Of a DNA stretch of 64,000 bases, positions 41,709 through 51,500 are shown piece after piece (positions within the stretch are counted from its first letter, which is position 1; each line of letters starts with the position of its first letter). Both the position numbers and the translations under genes were made by a program. The stretch is from contig NZ_JANIPD030000012.1 in NCBI RefSeq assembly GCF_024609215.1, forward strand, positions 230,187 through 294,186, in the 5' to 3' direction. Under the pieces are notes generated by a model that worked only from the letters and a program-made list of their open reading frames with translations, was not told the DNA's origin and made no database searches. This DNA is from Curtanaerobium respiraculi (lineage in GTDB: Bacteria > Actinomycetota > Coriobacteriia > Coriobacteriales > Eggerthellaceae).

Positions 41709-42869
41709 ATGGGCATCTTCTCGCGATTCGAGGGGCGTATGGAGGATGGGATCGAAGGGGCGGCGAACAAGATGTTCGATGCGCCCATCTCGCCCGTGCA
41801 GATATCCAAGAAGGCGGAAAAAGCCATGCGGCGGGAAAAGATGGTGGGCGCCGGTCGGCAGTACGCCCCCACGCTTTACACCGTACTCGTCAACCCCGAC
41901 GATGACCAGCGCCTGTTCGGCTATTACCCCACGCTGGCGGGGGAGACCGAGACCTACCTGATCGCCAAGGCCCAGGAAGACGGTTTGGCGATGGACGGGC
42001 AGCCGCTCGTGCGCTTCATCGTCGACGATGAGTTGCGCCGGGGTAAGTTCGACATCATCGCCGAGATGGTGAGCGCGCCCATCATCGCGCAGCTGCGGCA
42101 GGAGGAGATGGATCGGTACGGCTTGGCCGCTCCGCAGCAGCGTCCTCGGCCTCAGCAGGATTTCGGGGGGATGCGTTCCCAAGCCGCGCCTGTGCAGCAG
42201 GCTCCGTACGCGCAGGACGCCCACGTTCCCGCCGATGATCCGCAGACGCGCGATCACGGGCGGGCCGCCGCCCCAGCCGACCACCACCAGCCGCTCCCGT
42301 ACGTGCCCGAAGAGGAGATCGACCGATCCATCGATTATGGCGAGTACACGTTCAACAGCCAAGATTGGGATGGCTACAACGAGAGCGGGCAGGCCGGCAG
42401 CTATGCGGCGACGGACGATGCCCGCGCAGCGTACGGGCAGCGCAACAGCCAGCCTTTCGGTGCGGATTATGCGCCCGCCGATCAGGGCGGTTATGCTCCC
42501 GGCGCACAAGGCGGCGTGACCGCCCAGGCTTCCCCGGCATATTACCGAGGCGACCGGCCCGAGGCGGCTCCGCAGGTGCTCTTCGTGCCCGCGCAGCTCA
42601 TCGACACGGCGACCAATCGCACCTACCAGCTGGACAAACCTCGTCTGATCCTAGGGCGTAGCAGCGCCAGCGACGTGGTGGTGGACGATATCAACGCCAG
42701 CCGCAGCCATGCGGAGATCAGGTTCGACTCGCAGGGGTACTGGGCCATCACCGACCTCGGTTCCACCAACGGCACGTACGTCAACGGCCAACGCATCACG
42801 AAGGTCCTCCTGAACGAGGGCGACCAGATCAGCGCCGGCATGACCAACCTGGTCTTCTCGCTCCGCTAG
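41709..42869 (+). CDS. fhaA: FhaA-like protein (DUF3662 plus FHA domain)
   Basis: This 386-residue cytoplasmic protein has an N-terminal DUF3662 domain (ISPVQISKKAEKAMRREKMV, YTVLVNPDDDQRLFGYYPTL). A Pro/Gln/Asp-rich linker spans about residues 145-285, and a C-terminal FHA domain carries LILGRSSASDVVVDD, SRSHAEIRF and STNGTYVNGQRI. FHA domains bind phosphothreonine. In mycobacteria FhaA is a PknB partner in regulating peptidoglycan synthesis. It opens the wall-control operon fhaA-fhaB-pstP-SEDS/PBP-pknB. AAAGGAG precedes ATG 41709. Confidence 0.92.
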   Translation: MGIFSRFEGRMEDGIEGAANKMFDAPISPVQISKKAEKAMRREKMVGAGRQYAPTLYTVLVNPDDDQRLFGYYPTLAGETETYLIAKAQEDGLAMDGQPLVRFIVDDELRRGKFDIIAEMVSAPIIAQLRQEEMDRYGLAAPQQRPRPQQDFGGMRSQAAPVQQAPYAQDAHVPADDPQTRDHGRAAAPADHHQPLPYVPEEEIDRSIDYGEYTFNSQDWDGYNESGQAGSYAATDDARAAYGQRNSQPFGADYAPADQGGYAPGAQGGVTAQASPAYYRGDRPEAAPQVLFVPAQLIDTATNRTYQLDKPRLILGRSSASDVVVDDINASRSHAEIRFDSQGYWAITDLGSTNGTYVNGQRITKVLLNEGDQISAGMTNLVFSLR

Positions 42870-42892
42870 GTGCAGGGCGGTAAGGAAGCTCC

Positions 42893-43306
42893 ATGGTAGA
42901 CATTACGCTGCTGGTCGGACGGCTGCTGTTCGTCGCGCTGCTGTACCTGTTCCTGTTCGCCATCATGAAGACCGGGATCGGCCTTGTGCGCGGCCAACGC
43001 AAAAAGGAGAAGAGTTGGACCATCGCCGTCGAGCGGGGTCCCAAGGAGCTGCGCGGCGTGCAGATCGCCGTACACGGCCCGGTGATCGTCGGGCGCAATC
43101 CCGGCGCGGACATCGTCATCGGAGCCGGCTACGTATCCGGGCGGCATGCACGGTTCACGTTGATGGGGCAGAATTTGTTCGTTGAGGATCTGGGTTCCAC
43201 CAACGGGACCACGGTGAACGGCCAGCGCATCTTCGAGCCCACGGCGCTGCGCAACAAGGATGTCGTCACCATCGGCGACGTGGCGATTCGCGTGAGGTTC
43301 GCATAA
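42893..43306 (+). CDS. fhaB: FhaB-like membrane-anchored FHA protein
   Basis: This 137-residue protein has an N-terminal membrane helix (LLVGRLLFVALLYLFLFAIM) and a cytoplasmic FHA domain. The domain carries GPVIVGRNPGADIVI, SGRHARFTLM and GSTNGTTVNGQRIF, with the phosphothreonine-binding Arg, Ser and Asn in place. The mycobacterial equivalent, FipA/FhaB, links the kinase to the division machinery. Its stop codon overlaps the next ATG (TAATG), so translation is coupled. AAGGAAG lies upstream of ATG 42893. Confidence 0.92.
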   Translation: MVDITLLVGRLLFVALLYLFLFAIMKTGIGLVRGQRKKEKSWTIAVERGPKELRGVQIAVHGPVIVGRNPGADIVIGAGYVSGRHARFTLMGQNLFVEDLGSTNGTTVNGQRIFEPTALRNKDVVTIGDVAIRVRFA

Positions 43307-44496
43307 TGGCAGGACGACCGAGCGCGCAGACCGGCCGCCGGCGCTCACCGGTGCGGTTCGGCAGCCGTACCGACATCGGATGCGTGCGCGACCATAACGA
43401 AGACAGCCTCGTCGTCGCACCGCCGCTATACGCGGTGGCGGATGGAATGGGGGGCCATGCCGCGGGCGAAGTCGCCAGCGAGATCGCGGTTCGCACGCTA
43501 GCGGCGCTCGCGCCCGCCACCGCCGACACGAAGGCGCTGGGGGATGCCGTCGTTCGCGCGAACTACGACGTGATCAACGCCGCGCAGGAAGAGGGTCGCG
43601 GCGGCATGGGCACCACCATGACGGCGGCGGTCCTCGAAGGCGAGCGTCTCGCCCTCGCCCAGGTGGGCGACAGCCGCGCCTACCTGCTGCACCAAGGCGC
43701 CATGCAGCAGATCACCCGCGATCACAGCCTGATGGCTGACATGATCGAGGCGGGCGAGCTCACGCACGAGGAAGCCCGCGTCCACCCGCAGCGATCGGTG
43801 ATCACCCGCGCTCTGGGCAGCGACCCCGACATGCAGCCCGATCTGTACGAGATCAACGTCAGCGCCGGGGATCGGCTGCTGCTGTGCTCCGACGGCCTGA
43901 CGACCATGCTCGAGGACGATCGGATCGAATCGATCTTGAACCGCACGCGCGATCCGCAGCGGGCGGCGAGCATCCTGGTGAACGAGGCGATCGCGGCGGG
44001 GGGTCTTGATAACGTGACCGTCGTGGTGGCGGACGTGGAGGGCAACACCGAAGAACGCGTGAAGAAGGAGCGCCGCCACGGCCGCGCATGGGCGGCGATC
44101 ATCGCCCTCGCCCTGGTGGCGGTCGTGTTCGGGATTATCGGCGGCGTGTACAACTACACGCAGGGGATGGCCTACCTCAAGGCGGAGAACGGCTACGTGG
44201 CGGTGTACCGCGGCGTGGACAGCCGGGTGTTCGGAAAAGAGCTTTCGAAGCTCGACCATATCACCACGGTGAGGGTGGACGATTTGCAGCCGGGCGTCGC
44301 GAACCGACTGAAGCAGGGCGTCATCATGTGCGACAGCATGGAGCAGGCCGACGGTCTGATCTCCGATTACCAGACTCAAATCGCCGAGGAGGCGGCTTCC
44401 GCCTCCTCGGCAGCGGCAAGCTCCTCTTCGTCGAGCGCCTCAACGGGCGCGAGATCGAATTCGTCATCCTCCGCGTTGCCGGGCGGCGCCCGATGA
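43306..44496 (+). CDS. pstP: PP2C-type Ser/Thr protein phosphatase
   Basis: This 396-residue protein has a PP2C catalytic domain. Its metal-binding motifs are VRDHNEDSLVV, DGMGGHAAGEVAS, GTTMTAAVLEG, LLLCSDGLTTML and GLDNVTVVVADVE. A membrane helix (AAIIALALVAVVFGIIGGVY) and an extracellular region ending in a Ser/Ala-rich tail follow. It dephosphorylates the targets of the PknB-type kinase encoded downstream. Its TGA stop overlaps the next start as ATGA. Confidence 0.94.
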   Translation: MAGRPSAQTGRRRSPVRFGSRTDIGCVRDHNEDSLVVAPPLYAVADGMGGHAAGEVASEIAVRTLAALAPATADTKALGDAVVRANYDVINAAQEEGRGGMGTTMTAAVLEGERLALAQVGDSRAYLLHQGAMQQITRDHSLMADMIEAGELTHEEARVHPQRSVITRALGSDPDMQPDLYEINVSAGDRLLLCSDGLTTMLEDDRIESILNRTRDPQRAASILVNEAIAAGGLDNVTVVVADVEGNTEERVKKERRHGRAWAAIIALALVAVVFGIIGGVYNYTQGMAYLKAENGYVAVYRGVDSRVFGKELSKLDHITTVRVDDLQPGVANRLKQGVIMCDSMEQADGLISDYQTQIAEEAASASSAAASSSSSSASTGARSNSSSSALPGGAR

Positions 44497-47246
44497 CCCG
44501 CCGCAACACCGAACTGCTTCTCCTGCTGGCGGCCGCCCCGGTGGTCGTGCTGCTGTATGCGATGATCGTCATGAACAAGGGGGCGGCGCTCTCGGTGGAG
44601 ACGCTGGGAGTCCCCCTGGGGATTTTCGCCACGTTCACCGTGGCCCACCTCGCCGTGCGCAGATGGGCGCCGGCGGCCGACCCCGCCATCCTCCCGATCG
44701 CGTTCGCGCTTTCGGGCATCGGCATCGCCTACGTCACGCGCCTGGCCCCCGCCTCGGCGGTCAACCAGGTCATGTGGCTGTTCCTTTCGGTCATGTGCAT
44801 GATCGCGGTGATGGTGTTCCTCCGCGGCATCGATCGCGCCTCCGACTACAAATACACGCTCATGCTCGTGGGCATCCTCTTTCTGCTCTCCCCGCTGCTG
44901 CCGGTGATCGGCAACGAGCAGTACGGCAGCCGCATATGGCTCCATCTGGGGTCGTTCTCGTTCCAGCCGGGCGAGCTGGCGAAGATATTCATCGTGCTGT
45001 TCCTGGCGGGTTATCTCGCCTCGAACCGCGAGATGCTCTCCATATTCACATGGAAAGTCGGCCCCGTGCATGTCCCCGACTTGCGCACGCTGCTCCCCAT
45101 CGTGCTCATGTGGGGCCTGTCCATGCTCGTGGTCATATTCGAGAAGGACCTTGGCAGCGCGCTCGTGGTGTTCTTCGTGTTCCTCTCGATGCTCTACGTG
45201 GCGACGGGCAAGAAGAGCTACGTGGTGGTCGGCATGGTCCTCGCCGCCATCGGCGCCGTCATCGCCTGGTCGGCGTTCTCCCACGTGCAGGTGCGCGTTT
45301 CCACGTGGCTCGATCCCTTTGCCGACGTCGCGGGAACCGGATACCAGCTGTGCCAGGCGATTTACAGCATGGCGGACGGCGGGCTGTTCGGCGTGGGCAT
45401 CGGCCGCGGCATGTGCGATAAGATCCCCGTGGTCGAGAGCGATTACATCTTCGCCGCCATCGCGGAGGAATCGGGCCTTCTGGGCGCGGCGGGACTGCTC
45501 CTTCTGTACGTGTGCTTCGCCGTGCGCGGCATCGTCACCGCGGCGCGTGCGAAAAGCGATGTGAGCTCGCTCATCGCCACAGGTCTTACATGCTCTATCG
45601 TCTTGCAGGCGTTCATCATCGCGGGCGGCGTCACCCGCCTCATCCCGCTCACCGGCCTCACGCTCCCCTTCGTCAGCCAAGGCGGCAGCAGCCTGTTGGC
45701 GAGCTTCATATCGGTGGGCATGCTGCTTGCCTGCGGCAACCAGGCCACCGGCGTGGAATCCGAGGTCGCGGGGGCCACGTCCCATGTGCATTCCAACAGC
45801 GTGCTCGGGCGCGTGGCGTTGGGCAAGCGGCTCACGGGCCTGGTGGTGTTCATCAGCATCCTGTACGCGGTCCTGATCGCCAACACCACCATGCTCATGG
45901 TGGTGGATGCGGACTACTATCACAACCTGCCCACCAACAACCACACGGCCGCGCGTTCGGAGCAGAGCGAACGCGGCACCATCTCCACCAAGGATGGCAC
46001 GGTGCTCGCCAAGAGCGTCCAGAACAGCGACGGCACCTACTCGCGGGTATACCCGGCAGGCCCCCTCGCGGCCCATGTGATCGGATACTATTCGGCGGTA
46101 TACGGCACGGCGGGCATCGAATCCGCGTATAACGACACGCTCACCGGATCCACCGGCTTCGCCACGTTCCTGGATGCGATCAACAGCTATGCGGGCGTTT
46201 CGGTGCCGGGCAACGACGTTAAGCTCACCATCGACTCCGACGTCCAGCAAGCTGCGCAGGATGCGCTCGACGGCTATTCGGGGGCGTGCGTGGTGCTGAA
46301 TTCGGAGACGGGTGCGGTTCTCGCGCTCGCCAGCAGCCCGACCTATGATGCCGGCGATTTCGCGGACATACTGGCGAACGGGTCGGAGGAGGATGCGCTG
46401 TACAACCGAGCCACCCAAGCGCTGTATGCCCCCGGCTCCACCTTCAAGATGGTTTCGCTTGCCACGGCGCTGCAGAACGGCATCGCCAGCGAGGACACGG
46501 TGTATTCGAGTCCCGCCAGCATCGATATAGGCAACGCGCCCATCACCAACTTCAACAACACCGCCTACGGCAACCTGACGTTGCGTCGGGCGACGGAGCT
46601 CTCGTCGAATACGGTGTACGGCCAGGTTGGCCAGCAAATCGGATCGGATTTGCTGGTGCGCAGCGCCGCAGCGTTCGGCTTCAACGCCCAGATCTCGTTC
46701 GACCTCCCCCTCTCCACATCGCTCATGCCGGCGGCTAACGAGATGACCGTGTGGGAAACCGCGTGGGCCGCGTGCGGGCAGCCGGTGGGCGAGCATGCAA
46801 GTCCCGCCGGTCCCCAGACAAGCGTGCTGCAGATGGCCATGGTGGGCCAAGCCATCGCCAACGACGGCGAGCTGCTGCAACCGTACCTGGTGGACAGCAT
46901 CTACAATGCCACGGGCGAGCGTGTGAGCACGACGAGCCCGACATCGCTGGGTAACGCGATATCCATCGAGACGGCCCGCCGCACGCGCGACGTGCTGCAG
47001 GGCGTTGTCGATCAGGGGACGGGCACCGGTGCGGCGATTGCGGGCATGGACATCGCCGGCAAGACCGGTACCGCGCAGACCGGCAAAGCCCATGATGACA
47101 GCTGGTTCGTGGGCATGGGACCGACCGACGATTGCAAGGTCGTGATCGCGATCGTCCTGGAGCAGGCCGGCGATACGGGAACGAACGCGGCAACGCGAGC
47201 GAATAATGTGTTGAAGACCGCTTTGAGCGTGCAAGGCGTACGGTAA
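44493..47246 (+). CDS. Fused SEDS glycosyltransferase and class B penicillin-binding protein
   Basis: One uninterrupted frame of 917 codons. Residues 1 to about 440 form a FtsW/RodA-type SEDS polymerase with about 12 helices, including GSFSFQPGELAKIFIVLFLA, EKDLGSALVVFFVFLSML and the final GGVTRLIPLTGLTLPFVSQG. After a linker comes another helix, then a transpeptidase domain with the three active-site motifs STFK, SSN and KTGTA. In most Actinobacteria these are separate genes (rodA and pbpA) at this same place in the operon. The fusion ties glycan polymerisation and cross-linking in one chain. The start at 44493 overlaps the phosphatase stop. Confidence 0.93.
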   Translation: MTRRNTELLLLLAAAPVVVLLYAMIVMNKGAALSVETLGVPLGIFATFTVAHLAVRRWAPAADPAILPIAFALSGIGIAYVTRLAPASAVNQVMWLFLSVMCMIAVMVFLRGIDRASDYKYTLMLVGILFLLSPLLPVIGNEQYGSRIWLHLGSFSFQPGELAKIFIVLFLAGYLASNREMLSIFTWKVGPVHVPDLRTLLPIVLMWGLSMLVVIFEKDLGSALVVFFVFLSMLYVATGKKSYVVVGMVLAAIGAVIAWSAFSHVQVRVSTWLDPFADVAGTGYQLCQAIYSMADGGLFGVGIGRGMCDKIPVVESDYIFAAIAEESGLLGAAGLLLLYVCFAVRGIVTAARAKSDVSSLIATGLTCSIVLQAFIIAGGVTRLIPLTGLTLPFVSQGGSSLLASFISVGMLLACGNQATGVESEVAGATSHVHSNSVLGRVALGKRLTGLVVFISILYAVLIANTTMLMVVDADYYHNLPTNNHTAARSEQSERGTISTKDGTVLAKSVQNSDGTYSRVYPAGPLAAHVIGYYSAVYGTAGIESAYNDTLTGSTGFATFLDAINSYAGVSVPGNDVKLTIDSDVQQAAQDALDGYSGACVVLNSETGAVLALASSPTYDAGDFADILANGSEEDALYNRATQALYAPGSTFKMVSLATALQNGIASEDTVYSSPASIDIGNAPITNFNNTAYGNLTLRRATELSSNTVYGQVGQQIGSDLLVRSAAAFGFNAQISFDLPLSTSLMPAANEMTVWETAWAACGQPVGEHASPAGPQTSVLQMAMVGQAIANDGELLQPYLVDSIYNATGERVSTTSPTSLGNAISIETARRTRDVLQGVVDQGTGTGAAIAGMDIAGKTGTAQTGKAHDDSWFVGMGPTDDCKVVIAIVLEQAGDTGTNAATRANNVLKTALSVQGVR

Positions 47247-47307
47247 ATAGGTTATGCTACGGGGCAACCCCAATTCCCGCTAGCATGTATCCAAAAGGAG
47301 CATATAC

Positions 47308-49239
47308 GTGAACGGAAACATGATCGGCAGGGTATTAAATAACCGCTACAAGATCACCGAGCGCATAGGCATCGGCGGCATGGCGGAAGTTTACCGTGCG
47401 CAAGACCAAGTTCTCGGCCGCATCGTGGCTGTCAAGGTGATGCTGCCGCAATATGCCGCCGATTCGGAATTCACCCTCCGCTTCCGCCAAGAAGCGGCCT
47501 CTGCCGCCAACCTGCAAAGCCCCTTCATCGTGAACGTGTACGACTGGGGGCAGGACGAGGGCACGTATTACATCGTCATGGAGTATGTGCGCGGTTCCGA
47601 TTTGAAGACGGCCATCCAAACGCGCGGTGCGATTACCCAGCGGAAGGCCGCCGAAATCGGCGCGCAGGTGTGCAAGGCGCTGTCCGTGGCGCATCATCAG
47701 GATATCATCCACCGCGACATCAAGCCGCAGAACATCATGGTCCAGCCCGATGGCAACGTTAAGGTGATGGACTTCGGCATCGCCCGTGCGAAGAACTCGG
47801 TGAAATCCCAGACCAGCGCCGTTCTCGGCACTGCGCATTACATCTCTCCCGAGCAGGCGCAGGGCAAGGAGCTCACCGCCTCGAGCGATATCTACTCGCT
47901 GGGCGTCGTGCTGTACGAGGCGGTGACGGGCCAGCTGCCCTTCGACGGGCCCGACAGCGTCAGCGTCGCCATGAAGCAGGTGAGCGAGTACCCGGTGCCG
48001 CCCAGCCAGGTCAAGCCGGATATCGACCCGGGCCTGGAAGCCATCATCATGCGCGCGCTGGAGAAGGACCCCTTGGCGCGCTTCGCCACGGTGAACGACA
48101 TGAAGACCGCCCTGACCGACTACCTGGCGGGACGTCCGGTCAATGTCGAGCCCGACGGCACGCGGATGATGGATGCAGGGTATGCGGCCCCGCATCCCGC
48201 GCCCAGCAGCACCTCGGTCATGCCCGCGATCGAGGGGGGCGCATCGTCGCAATCGCACACCATGGTCGCCGATGCCTCCAAGGCATCGGGGGAAAAGAAA
48301 AAGAAGGGCGCCATCATCGCCATCATCGCCGCGGTCGCCCTCGTGCTGATCGCCATCGCGGCGTTTGCCTCCGGGATGGCGGCGAGCAAGACGGTGCCCG
48401 ATGTCAAGGGGAAGACGGTTCCCGAGGCGACCGTGCTCCTGCAATCGAGCGGTTACGTGCTGGGAACCACCACCGAGGTGTACGATGCCAACGTCGAGTC
48501 GGGAAGGGTCATCAGCTCCGATCCCGCCGCCGGATCGAATCTCGAAGCAGGCAGCCCGGTCAATCTGACGGTGAGCAAGGGCAAGGACCAGGTGGCCGTC
48601 CCCGATGTGTCGGGCATGACGGCGCGCGAGGTGCAGCAGGCGCTTTCCCGCGTGGGCCTTACGGGCAAGGAGGGAGCTAGCGAGTATTCCAACACCATCG
48701 CCGAGGGCGAGGCCATCCGCACCGAACCTTCGAGCGGCACGAAGGTGGATGCCGGAAGCACGGTCACCTTCATCCTGTCCAAGGGCTCCGAGACCACCGA
48801 GGTGCCGAATCTGTCCGGCATGACCGAGGAGGAAGCCTCCGAAGCGCTCGAGGAAGCCGGCTTCGCCCTGGGCAAGGTGTCCGAGCAAGCGTCCACCTCC
48901 GTTTCGAAGGGCAAGGTGGTCTCTCAGAACCCGTCGAGCGGCACGAAGGTTGCGAAGGGGACCACGGTCGCCATCGTGGTCAGCTCTGGCTCGCCGGAAG
49001 CCCCCGATGTGATCGGCCAGAGCCAGTCGCGGGCGACGGCGAACCTGCAATCCGCCGGTTTCACCGTGAAGGTCGCCGAGGCTGCCAGCAGCACGGTGGA
49101 GCAGGGGTACGTGATCGACCAGTACACGTCGGGCTCAACGGTCACCATCACGGTGAGCACCGGGCCGGCCAAGAGCACGTCGACCTCCGGGTCGTCGAAG
49201 AGCGGCACGTCGAATTCGGCGTCATCCGGCTCCAGTTAA
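47308..49239 (+). CDS. pknB: PASTA-domain Ser/Thr protein kinase
   Basis: This 643-residue protein is a PknB-type receptor kinase. The glycine loop is IGIGGMAEVYRA, the lysine is in IVAVKVML, the catalytic loop is IIHRDIKPQNIMV, and DFGIA and GTAHYISPEQ follow. A membrane helix lies at about residue 335. Four extracellular PASTA repeats (VPDVKG, VPDVSG, VPNLSG, APDVIG) come next, then a Ser/Thr-rich tail. PASTA domains sense muropeptides or lipid II. GTG 47308 has AAAAGGAG seven bases upstream; an in-frame ATG at 47320 is the alternative. It closes the wall-control operon. Confidence 0.94.
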   Translation: MNGNMIGRVLNNRYKITERIGIGGMAEVYRAQDQVLGRIVAVKVMLPQYAADSEFTLRFRQEAASAANLQSPFIVNVYDWGQDEGTYYIVMEYVRGSDLKTAIQTRGAITQRKAAEIGAQVCKALSVAHHQDIIHRDIKPQNIMVQPDGNVKVMDFGIARAKNSVKSQTSAVLGTAHYISPEQAQGKELTASSDIYSLGVVLYEAVTGQLPFDGPDSVSVAMKQVSEYPVPPSQVKPDIDPGLEAIIMRALEKDPLARFATVNDMKTALTDYLAGRPVNVEPDGTRMMDAGYAAPHPAPSSTSVMPAIEGGASSQSHTMVADASKASGEKKKKGAIIAIIAAVALVLIAIAAFASGMAASKTVPDVKGKTVPEATVLLQSSGYVLGTTTEVYDANVESGRVISSDPAAGSNLEAGSPVNLTVSKGKDQVAVPDVSGMTAREVQQALSRVGLTGKEGASEYSNTIAEGEAIRTEPSSGTKVDAGSTVTFILSKGSETTEVPNLSGMTEEEASEALEEAGFALGKVSEQASTSVSKGKVVSQNPSSGTKVAKGTTVAIVVSSGSPEAPDVIGQSQSRATANLQSAGFTVKVAEAASSTVEQGYVIDQYTSGSTVTITVSTGPAKSTSTSGSSKSGTSNSASSGSS

Positions 49240-49278
49240 AGCCGCTCCCTGAAGCGGTGTGGCAGCACGCAGGTGGGG

Positions 49279-49316
49279 ACCTCCCGTTTCCCGGGTTCGG
49301 GGAGCGGGAGGTTTTT
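49279..49316 (+). terminator. Terminator of the wall-control operon
   Basis: ACCTCCCGTTTCCC pairs with GGGGAGCGGGAGGT, followed by TTTTT. It lies 40 bases after the pknB stop. Confidence 0.85.
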
Positions 49317-49670
49317 CATGTGGCAGCGAGAATCGGGGCATCGCGCCGGGGGCGGAGGGCCGGGGCGCAGCCATCTCCCATCGGGATCCAGCCCCGTCAA
49401 AAGGGCCTTGCGCTCGGGCCGCCGGCGGCGGGGGGCAGGCGAGCGGGGGTGGGGGTGGTAGGTTGTATTCGCAACAAACCGAGGGCGGGCGGGTGTGCTC
49501 AAACTGTGGCGCATCTCCCGACCGGGCTTGTGGGATGCGAGGTGGCGGCGTATCATACGCATGTTTCTTATCACACATGCGCATCGGGACTCGCTCCTGC
49601 TAGTGGCCACTTGGAAAAGGCTGCGGGACGGGGAAGAACGATCGCAGAGGACTAACGAATGGAGCGAACC
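49317..49670. other. Leader region of rpsB-tsf, no gene
   Basis: This GC-rich stretch has no convincing frame. The rpsB promoter should lie here. TATCAT at about 49,552 is a possible -10, and the sequence after it would be the rpsB leader, where S2 autoregulation could act. No defined structure is recognised. Confidence 0.45.
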
Positions 49671-50483
49671 ATGGAGAAGATCTCTATCCAGACCCTGCTG
49701 GAAGCAGGCGCGCACTTCGGGCATCAGACCCGTCGCTGGAACCCGAAAATGAAGCCGTACATCTTCGGCCATCGCGGGGACATCTACATCATCGATCTGA
49801 AGAAGACGCTGGTCGGCATGGACCAAGCGTACACCTTCGTGCGCAATATCGCCGCGAACGGCGGCACGGTGCTGTTCGTGGGCACCAAGAAGCAGGCCCA
49901 GGAGAGCATCGCCGAGGCTGCCAACAGCTGCGGCATGCCCTACGTGAACGCCCGTTGGCTCGGCGGCATGCTCACGAACTTCGTCACCATCCGCAGCCGT
50001 GTGCAGCGCATGGAGGAGCTCGAGGCCATGGATGCCGACGGCCGCATGGAGCTTCTGCCGAAAAAGGAGCAGATCCTGCTGCACAAGGAGCTGACCAAGC
50101 TGCAGACCAACCTCAACGGCATCCGCAACATGAAGAAGATCCCCGATGCGATCTTCGTCGTGGATACCAACCGCGAGCTCATCGCCCTGGCCGAGGCCCA
50201 CAAGCTGCGCATCCCCATCATCGGCACCATCGACACCAACTGCGATCCCGACGAAGTCGATTACGGCATCCCCGCAAACGATGACGCGATCCGCTCCGTC
50301 AAACTGTTCTGCGAGTTCGTCGCCGATGCGGTGATCGCGGGCATCGGCGCCCCGGTCACGCTCGAGGAAATGACCGAAGGCGAAGCCGTCGCCGAGACCG
50401 CCCCGGTCGCCGAGACCGCCCCGGCCGTCGATGCCGCCCCGGCCGCCGAGGAGGCGGCTCCCGAGGTTCCCGCAGCCGAATAG
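49671..50483 (+). CDS. rpsB: 30S ribosomal protein S2
   Basis: This 270-residue protein matches S2 throughout, with [52 protein letters not shown] and [20 protein letters not shown]. An Ala/Glu/Pro-rich C-terminal tail of about 35 residues is extra. ATG 49671 follows GGAG by six bases; an in-frame ATG at 49659 is equally open. tsf lies 56 bases downstream, the standard bacterial order. Confidence 0.96.
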   Translation: MEKISIQTLLEAGAHFGHQTRRWNPKMKPYIFGHRGDIYIIDLKKTLVGMDQAYTFVRNIAANGGTVLFVGTKKQAQESIAEAANSCGMPYVNARWLGGMLTNFVTIRSRVQRMEELEAMDADGRMELLPKKEQILLHKELTKLQTNLNGIRNMKKIPDAIFVVDTNRELIALAEAHKLRIPIIGTIDTNCDPDEVDYGIPANDDAIRSVKLFCEFVADAVIAGIGAPVTLEEMTEGEAVAETAPVAETAPAVDAAPAAEEAAPEVPAAE

Positions 50484-50539
50484 CAACCGTCTTCCACGCA
50501 AACCGCATGCGGGTTTCCCGCTGACAGAAAGGAAAAAAC

Positions 50540-51406
50540 ATGGCACAGATCACCGCCGCCCTGGTCAAGCAGCTTCGCGAGATGACTGGCGCGGGCATGA
50601 TGGAATGCAAGAAGGCCCTCGTCGAAACCGATGGCAACTTGGACGCCGCCGTAGACGAGCTGCGCAAGCGCGGTCTTGCCGCAGCCGCCAAGAAGGCCGG
50701 TCGCGCCACCAACGAAGGCCGCGTCAACTCGGTGGTGGAGGGCGCCGTCGGCGCCGTCTGCCAGATCAACTGCGAGACGGACTTCGTCGCGCTCACCGAC
50801 AAGTTCCAGAGCTACGTCGAGTTCTTCACCAACGCCGTCGTGGAAAACGACCCCGCCGACGTGGAAGCGCTGCTCGCCAGCGAGTACAAAGGCGCGAAGG
50901 TTCAGGACGAGCTTACCGAGGCCATCCACGTGATCGGCGAGAACATGCAGATCGCCAACTTCAAGCGACTCACGGTCGAGGGCACGGGCGCCCTGGTCCC
51001 CTACATCCACATGAACGGCAAGATCGGCGTCCTGGTGTCCTTCAAGTTCGGCGATGAGGCCACCGCTGCCGACGAGCGCTTCCTCGCCATGGGCAAGGAT
51101 GTTGCCATGCAGATCGCCGCCCTCAATCCGGTCTCCATCGACTCCGAGAGCGTCCCTGCTGAGATCCGCGAGCATGAGATGGCGATCTACGTTGCTCAGG
51201 CCGCCGAGTCCGGCAAGCCCGAGAACATCCAGCAGAAGATCGCGGAAGGCCGCATGCACAAGTTCTACAAGGAGTCCTGCCTCCTGGAGCAGGATTTCGT
51301 GAAGGATAGCGACCTGTCCGTGGGCGCGTACGTGAAGAAGGTCGCCAAAGACCTGGGCGACGAGATCTCCGTCGTCGACTTCGCGCGCATCGCTCTTGGC
51401 GACTAG
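50540..51406 (+). CDS. tsf: Elongation factor Ts
   Basis: This 288-residue protein has the EF-Ts N-terminal UBA-like domain (TAALVKQLREMTGAGMMECK, with KKALVETDGNLDAAVDELRK). The core contains CQINCETDFVALTDKF and MQIAALNPVSID. It exchanges GDP for GTP on EF-Tu. GAAAGGAAAA precedes ATG 50540. A hairpin follows at 51434. Confidence 0.97.
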   Translation: MAQITAALVKQLREMTGAGMMECKKALVETDGNLDAAVDELRKRGLAAAAKKAGRATNEGRVNSVVEGAVGAVCQINCETDFVALTDKFQSYVEFFTNAVVENDPADVEALLASEYKGAKVQDELTEAIHVIGENMQIANFKRLTVEGTGALVPYIHMNGKIGVLVSFKFGDEATAADERFLAMGKDVAMQIAALNPVSIDSESVPAEIREHEMAIYVAQAAESGKPENIQQKIAEGRMHKFYKESCLLEQDFVKDSDLSVGAYVKKVAKDLGDEISVVDFARIALGD

Positions 51407-51433
51407 GCGCTGACCTGCCACGTCTGCACGTTG

Positions 51434-51462
51434 GAGCGGCCGTCCGATGCGGGCGGTCGCTC
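51434..51462 (+). terminator. Hairpin after tsf
   Basis: GAGCGGCCGTCC pairs with GGGCGGTCGCTC. The T tail is weak. TATAAT at about 51467 just behind it is a likely -10 for murA. Confidence 0.6.
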
Positions 51463-51500
51463 TGTGTATAATCAAGTAAAAGCAAGAAGGGGGAGGATGC

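Noticed and set aside
44376-47273. Very long antisense frame (965 codons) opposite the SEDS-PBP gene
   Set aside because: High-GC codon bias leaves the opposite strand open. The translation is His/Arg-rich with no conserved motif, while the plus strand has full SEDS and PBP motifs.
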